Source: Geothrix sp. (lineage in GTDB: Bacteria; Acidobacteriota; Holophagae; Holophagales; Holophagaceae). Taken from it: a stretch of DNA of 64,000 nt. Shown in pieces: positions 60,792 to 64,000 of the stretch (positions within the stretch are counted from its first letter, which is position 1; the number at the start of each line of letters is the position of its first letter). The notes under the pieces are model-generated. The model saw nothing but the letters and a program-made list of their open reading frames with translations. It was not told where the DNA came from and ran no database searches. The position numbers and the translations under genes were made by a program. The stretch spans positions 1,662,857-1,726,856 of the forward strand of contig NZ_CP126625.1 of assembly GCF_030219325.1 (NCBI RefSeq), read 5' to 3'.

Positions 60792-62182
60792 TTCCTCTAC
60801 TTACCGCCGACGAGATGCGGGCTGCGGAACGCCAGGCCATTGAGGGCTGGGGCGTTCCGTCGCTGACCCTCCAGGAGCATGCCGCCCTCGGGGCCTTGGC
60901 CCTGCTGCCACCGGGTGAGCCCATCCATGTCCTGGCCGGCCCCGGCAACAACGGTGGGGATGCCCTGGCCTTGGCGCGCCTGGCTCGATTGCAGGGACGG
61001 ACGGTCCAGGTCTGGGCACCCAGCATCTGGGCTGAATGGCGAGGGGATGCCGCGATCCAGGCCCGGTTGTGGAAGGGACTCGGCGGCGAGGTCCAGACCG
61101 CGGCAGATCCGGCCGAACTCATGAGGACCTGGCGCGGCTGGGTGGTCGATGGGCTCTTCGGCCTCGGCACCACGCGCCCCCTGGAGGGGACGACCTTGAC
61201 CTGGGTGCGGGCCCTGAATGCCAGCGGTTTGCCGGTGCTCGCCCTGGACCTCCCTTCGGGACTGGATCCCAACACGGCCGAGCTCTCTGGCGAGGCCGTC
61301 CGCGCCACCCGGACCGCCTGCTTCGGGGCCCTCAAGGTCTGCCATGGGCTGCTCCCGGCGCGGGATCTTTGTGGGGAGATCTCGGTCGTCCCCATTCCCC
61401 TGGACCGGGCGCCCAGGGCGGCCATGCAGCTGCTCGAGCGCCCGGCGCTTCCGGCCCGCGAATGGAACGCCCACAAGGGCAGCTTCGGCCATGTGGTCAT
61501 CCGGGCGGGCAGCCTCGGCATGAGCGGCGCTGCCGTGCTGGCGGCCCTGGGCGCCCTGCGGGTGGGGGCGGGCCTGGTGACGGTGCTTTCCGAACCGGAG
61601 GTCCGGGCTGAGATCGCGGCCCAGGTGCCCGAGGCCATGGTGCGGGCCTGGCAGGGATCGGTTCCCGCGGAGGCCGATGTCCTCCTGGTGGGCCCGGGCG
61701 GCATCAGCCAGGTGCCCGACTGGGATGGCCCGCTGGTGGTGGATGCCTCGGCCCTCAAGGAAGGCGAGGGGCGGCGGTGGATGGATCGTCCGGGCACGGC
61801 CATCACACCCCATCCGGGCGAGTTCGCCCGCCTCTTCCGCTTGTCCCGCCCCCTCCTGATGGATGAGCGCCTCGCGCAGGCCCGCCAAGTGGCGGCCGGG
61901 CGCCCCGGTGTCCTGCTCCTCAAGGGCGCCCAGAGCGTCATCGCCGGCGGCGCGCGGGAGGAGCTCTGGATCAATCCCACGGGCCACCCGGGCATGGCCA
62001 CCGGTGGCAGCGGCGACCTGCTGGCCGGCATGGTGGCGGGCTTCCGGGCCCAGGGTCTGCCCATGCGCGAGGCGGTGGCCGCCGCGGCCTGGTTCCATGG
62101 TGCCGCCGGGGATCGCCTGCCCGGGGCCGGCCTGCTCCCCACGGATCTCGCGGGGCTCCTGCCGGAGCTCCTGCGTGCCTGA
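60788..62182 (+). CDS. nnr: Bifunctional NAD(P)H-hydrate repair enzyme
   Basis: 464 aa, somewhat shorter than the E. coli Nnr (YjeF, 515). The N-terminal epimerase domain (~1-205: TADEMRAAERQAIE, LAGPGNNGGDALALARL, VVDGLFGLGTTRPLEG, ALDLPSGLDPNTAELSG) and the C-terminal dehydratase domain (~215-464: KGSFGHVVIRAGSLGMSGAAVLAALGALRVGAGLVTV, TPHPGEFARL, LLLKGAQSVIAGG, NPTGHPGMATGGSGDLLAGMVAGF) are complete. It repairs NADHX/NADPHX. GTG start behind the SD-loop hairpin. Overlaps tsaE by 8 nt. Confidence 0.95.
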   Translation: MIPLLTADEMRAAERQAIEGWGVPSLTLQEHAALGALALLPPGEPIHVLAGPGNNGGDALALARLARLQGRTVQVWAPSIWAEWRGDAAIQARLWKGLGGEVQTAADPAELMRTWRGWVVDGLFGLGTTRPLEGTTLTWVRALNASGLPVLALDLPSGLDPNTAELSGEAVRATRTACFGALKVCHGLLPARDLCGEISVVPIPLDRAPRAAMQLLERPALPAREWNAHKGSFGHVVIRAGSLGMSGAAVLAALGALRVGAGLVTVLSEPEVRAEIAAQVPEAMVRAWQGSVPAEADVLLVGPGGISQVPDWDGPLVVDASALKEGEGRRWMDRPGTAITPHPGEFARLFRLSRPLLMDERLAQARQVAAGRPGVLLLKGAQSVIAGGAREELWINPTGHPGMATGGSGDLLAGMVAGFRAQGLPMREAVAAAAWFHGAAGDRLPGAGLLPTDLAGLLPELLRA

Positions 62183-62609
62183 GCTGTTCCTGGCCGATGA
62201 AGAGGCCACCGAGGCCCTGGGCGAAGCCCTGGCCCGGCTGACGCCTCCCGGCGGCACTTGGCTTCTGAAGGGCGAGCTGGGCGCCGGCAAGACCACTTGG
62301 ACCCGCGGCTTCCTGCGGGGGCTTGGCGGCGATCCAGAGGAAGTGGCCTCGCCCACCTATGCGGTCCTGCACCGCTACGGCTGTGCCGGAGGGCGCCTGT
62401 TCCACCTGGACCTCTTCCGCACGGGGCCCGAGGGCGCCTGGTCGCTGGGCCTCGAAGAGAGCCTCGGCGCCGAAGACCGGCTGGTGGTGGAGTGGGCCGG
62501 GGGAGGTGGGCCCTGGCCCACGGACTGGGTGGCCCGTCTGGAGCTCAGGGCGCGGGAAGCGGGACGGCAGGCCGATTGGACACTGCCTGACGAGCCGGCC
62601 GCGCGATGA
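62175..62609 (+). CDS. tsaE: tRNA t6A37 biosynthesis ATPase TsaE
   Basis: 144 aa. Walker A GELGAGKTTWTRGFLRGLG (~33-51), SPTYAVLHRYG, HLDLFRTG and LVVEWAGGGG mark TsaE, the small ATPase that works with TsaB/TsaD to make threonylcarbamoyladenosine in ANN-decoding tRNAs. GTG start at 62175 lies within the end of nnr (8-nt overlap), the common nnr-tsaE order. Gap of 7 nt to rmuC. Confidence 0.93.
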   Translation: MPELFLADEEATEALGEALARLTPPGGTWLLKGELGAGKTTWTRGFLRGLGGDPEEVASPTYAVLHRYGCAGGRLFHLDLFRTGPEGAWSLGLEESLGAEDRLVVEWAGGGGPWPTDWVARLELRAREAGRQADWTLPDEPAAR

Positions 62610-62616
62610 TGGACGC

Positions 62617-63888
62617 ATGAGCCTCGCCCTCGTCCTTTCCGTTCTCACCTTCCTCCTGGCTGCCGTGGCGGCCTGGGCCAGCCTGCGCCGGCCCACCGCG
62701 GATCCCGCCCCCTTTGACGCCCTGCGGCGCCATGCGGAGGAACTGGCCTCGCGGGATCGGACGGAATCCCACCAGGCTCTGGTGTCCCAGCTTCAGCCCC
62801 TGGTGGCTGAGCTGGGCGGGATCCGCACCGCCCAGGCCGAAAAGCTGGCCGAGGGCTTCCGGCTGCTCGTCACGACCACCCAGGAGGCCCTGAAGTCCTC
62901 CCGGGACGAGCAGGCCGCGCAGCTGAACCAGGTACAGCAGCAGGTGGAGAAGCGCCTGGCGGCCATCCAGACCTCGACGGAAGAACGCCTGGAGCAGATG
63001 CGGCGCACGGTGGACGAGAAGCTGCACGAGGCCCTGGAGAAGCGCCTGGGCGAGAGCTTCAACCTGGTGGCCCAGCGCCTCGAGCAGGTGCAGAAGGGAC
63101 TGGGCGAGATGCAGTCCCTGGCCCAGGACGTGGGCGGTCTGAAGCGGGCGCTTACCAACGTGAAGACCCGCGGCGTGCTGGGCGAGGCCCAGCTCGGGGC
63201 GTTGCTGGAGCAGTTCCTTTCGCCCGGGCAGTACGCCGCCAACGTGAAGATCCGGCCCCGCTCGCCGGAGATCGTCGAGTTCGCCGTGAAGCTGCCGGGG
63301 GCCGAGGAGGGTGGCACGGTCTGGCTGCCCATCGACGCGAAGTTCCCCCTGGAGGACTACCAGCGGCTCATGGAGGCCTACGAACTGGGCGACCTCCCCG
63401 CCGTGGAGGCCGCCGGCCGGGCGTTGGAGGTCCGGCTGCTGTCCCAGGCCCGGGACATCCGCGACAAGTACATCGCCCCCCCCAACAGCACGGACTTCGC
63501 GCTGCTGTTCCTGCCCTTCGAAGGCCTCTATGCCGAGGCCCTGCGGCGGCCGGGCCTGCTGGAGCGGATCCAGCGGGAATGCAAGGTCACCTTCGTGGGC
63601 CCCACCACGCTGACGGCCTTCCTCAACAGCCTGCAGGTGGGCTTCAAGACCCTGGCCATCAGCAAGCAGAGCGGCGAGGTCTGGAAGGTGCTCGGGCAGG
63701 TGAAGACCGAATTCGGGAAATTCGGGGAGTCCCTGGCCTCGGTCCAGAAGAAGCTCGACGAGGCCAGCACCAAGCTGGGCGAAGTGTCCAAAGGCAAGGA
63801 ACGCATGGAGAAGCGTCTGGCGGGGGTGGAGGCCCTGCCGGAAGTGGAGGTCCAGGGCACGCTGCCGGGCCCGTACCGGGGGGAATAA
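62617..63888 (+). CDS. rmuC: DNA recombination protein RmuC
   Basis: 423 aa. N-terminal membrane anchor (LALVLSVLTFLLAAVAAWASL), a long coiled coil (~45-180), then the RmuC nuclease-like domain: VKTRGVLGEAQLGALLEQFLSPGQYAANVKIRP, IVEFAVKLPG, VWLPIDAKFPLEDYQRLMEAYE, DIRDKYIAPPNSTDFALLFLPFEGLYAEAL and VTFVGPTTLTAFLNSLQVGF. RmuC limits inversion between short inverted repeats. ATG 62617. Last gene of the pta-purN-nnr-tsaE series. Confidence 0.93.
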   Translation: MSLALVLSVLTFLLAAVAAWASLRRPTADPAPFDALRRHAEELASRDRTESHQALVSQLQPLVAELGGIRTAQAEKLAEGFRLLVTTTQEALKSSRDEQAAQLNQVQQQVEKRLAAIQTSTEERLEQMRRTVDEKLHEALEKRLGESFNLVAQRLEQVQKGLGEMQSLAQDVGGLKRALTNVKTRGVLGEAQLGALLEQFLSPGQYAANVKIRPRSPEIVEFAVKLPGAEEGGTVWLPIDAKFPLEDYQRLMEAYELGDLPAVEAAGRALEVRLLSQARDIRDKYIAPPNSTDFALLFLPFEGLYAEALRRPGLLERIQRECKVTFVGPTTLTAFLNSLQVGFKTLAISKQSGEVWKVLGQVKTEFGKFGESLASVQKKLDEASTKLGEVSKGKERMEKRLAGVEALPEVEVQGTLPGPYRGE

Positions 63889-63943
63889 TTCACTTCACAA
63901 TCCCAGGGAATGCCTTAGGATTCGGGCAAACACCGGGGGGGTG

Positions 63944-64000
63944 ATGCTGAAGGGACGCGAACGCCACGGGGCCGGCGATGTCATCGCCGTGGACCGGAAC
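63944..64000 (+). CDS. Start of an unidentified gene (truncated at window edge)
   Basis: ATG 63944 (or GTG 63941) follows a GGGGGG tract and stays open to the window end (MLKGRERHGAGDVIAVDRN...). Only 19 codons are visible, too few to name. It starts 55 nt after rmuC. Confidence 0.35.
   Translation, partial: MLKGRERHGAGDVIAVDRN

Overview
The window is high-GC (about two thirds G+C by eye), gene-dense bacterial chromosome with a diderm gene set: a Kdo/LPS-type sugar kinase, OmpA-type outer-membrane proteins, lipoproteins, LspA, and a flagellar export apparatus with CheZ. That repertoire, with bacillithiol genes, Sel1/DUF4388/SHOCT proteins and coding style, fits an Acidobacteriota of the Holophagae type (Geothrix-like). 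This placement is inference; there is no rRNA gene here to test it. I see no prophage, IS element, CRISPR array, tRNA or rRNA.

Layout. 1-1.8 kb: start of an acyl-CoA ligase (-), a Xer recombinase and an FAH-family hydrolase (+). 1.8-4.8 kb: a minus-strand operon pdxJ / receiver / DUF4388 / cheZ. 4.8-10.2 kb: a class III ring-cleavage dioxygenase, then a TetR-controlled ABC exporter (tetR-hlyD-ATPase-ATPase-permease) with a perfect palindromic operator. 10.3-12.4 kb: rpoZ, coaBC and an LptM-like lipoprotein. 12.4-15.1 kb: accC and its biotin carrier, preceded by three tandem ~197-bp truncated copies of the accC 5' end. 15.2-18.3 kb: two OmpA paralogues with nearly identical 3' halves, and mscL. 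18.4-21.7 kb: ileS-lspA. 21.8-27.4 kb: DUF1028, DUF1684, a Sel1 protein, a receiver-kinase hybrid and YchJ. 27.4-33.2 kb: hutU and a redox gene block (Fd-MBL, AKR, nitroreductase, thioredoxin, flavodoxin) divergent from an HxlR regulator. 33.2-37.3 kb: a molybdenum hydroxylase operon with its XdhC and MocA maturation factors. 37.4-45.5 kb: an NTF2-like protein, fliO-P-Q-R-flhB, a receiver-SHOCT protein, a TPR protein, a cyclophilin and a Kdo kinase. 45.8-55.2 kb: a DUF2344 protein, then a tight minus-strand operon bshC-bshB1-tilS-ftsH-folP-sORF-glmM-ftsW. 55.3-64 kb: a MgtC-like membrane protein, an aldehyde dehydrogenase, pta-purN-sORF-nnr-tsaE-rmuC, and the start of one more gene.

The most unusual signal is post-transcriptional. 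The start regions of glmM (-) and nnr (+), 11 kb apart, share an identical 27-nt cassette. In it the Shine-Dalgarno AGGAG forms the loop of a perfect 7-bp hairpin ending directly on the GTG start, and each is preceded by a small ORF that ends in the overlapping TGA. The leaders of both ompA genes have hairpins with GGA loops, and ompA1 and ileS have mutually exclusive hairpins that cover or free the ribosome site. GGA-in-loop hairpins at ribosome sites are the known recognition pattern of CsrA/RsmA, so a CsrA-like or translational-coupling network is a testable reading. The accC repeats are the second notable signal.
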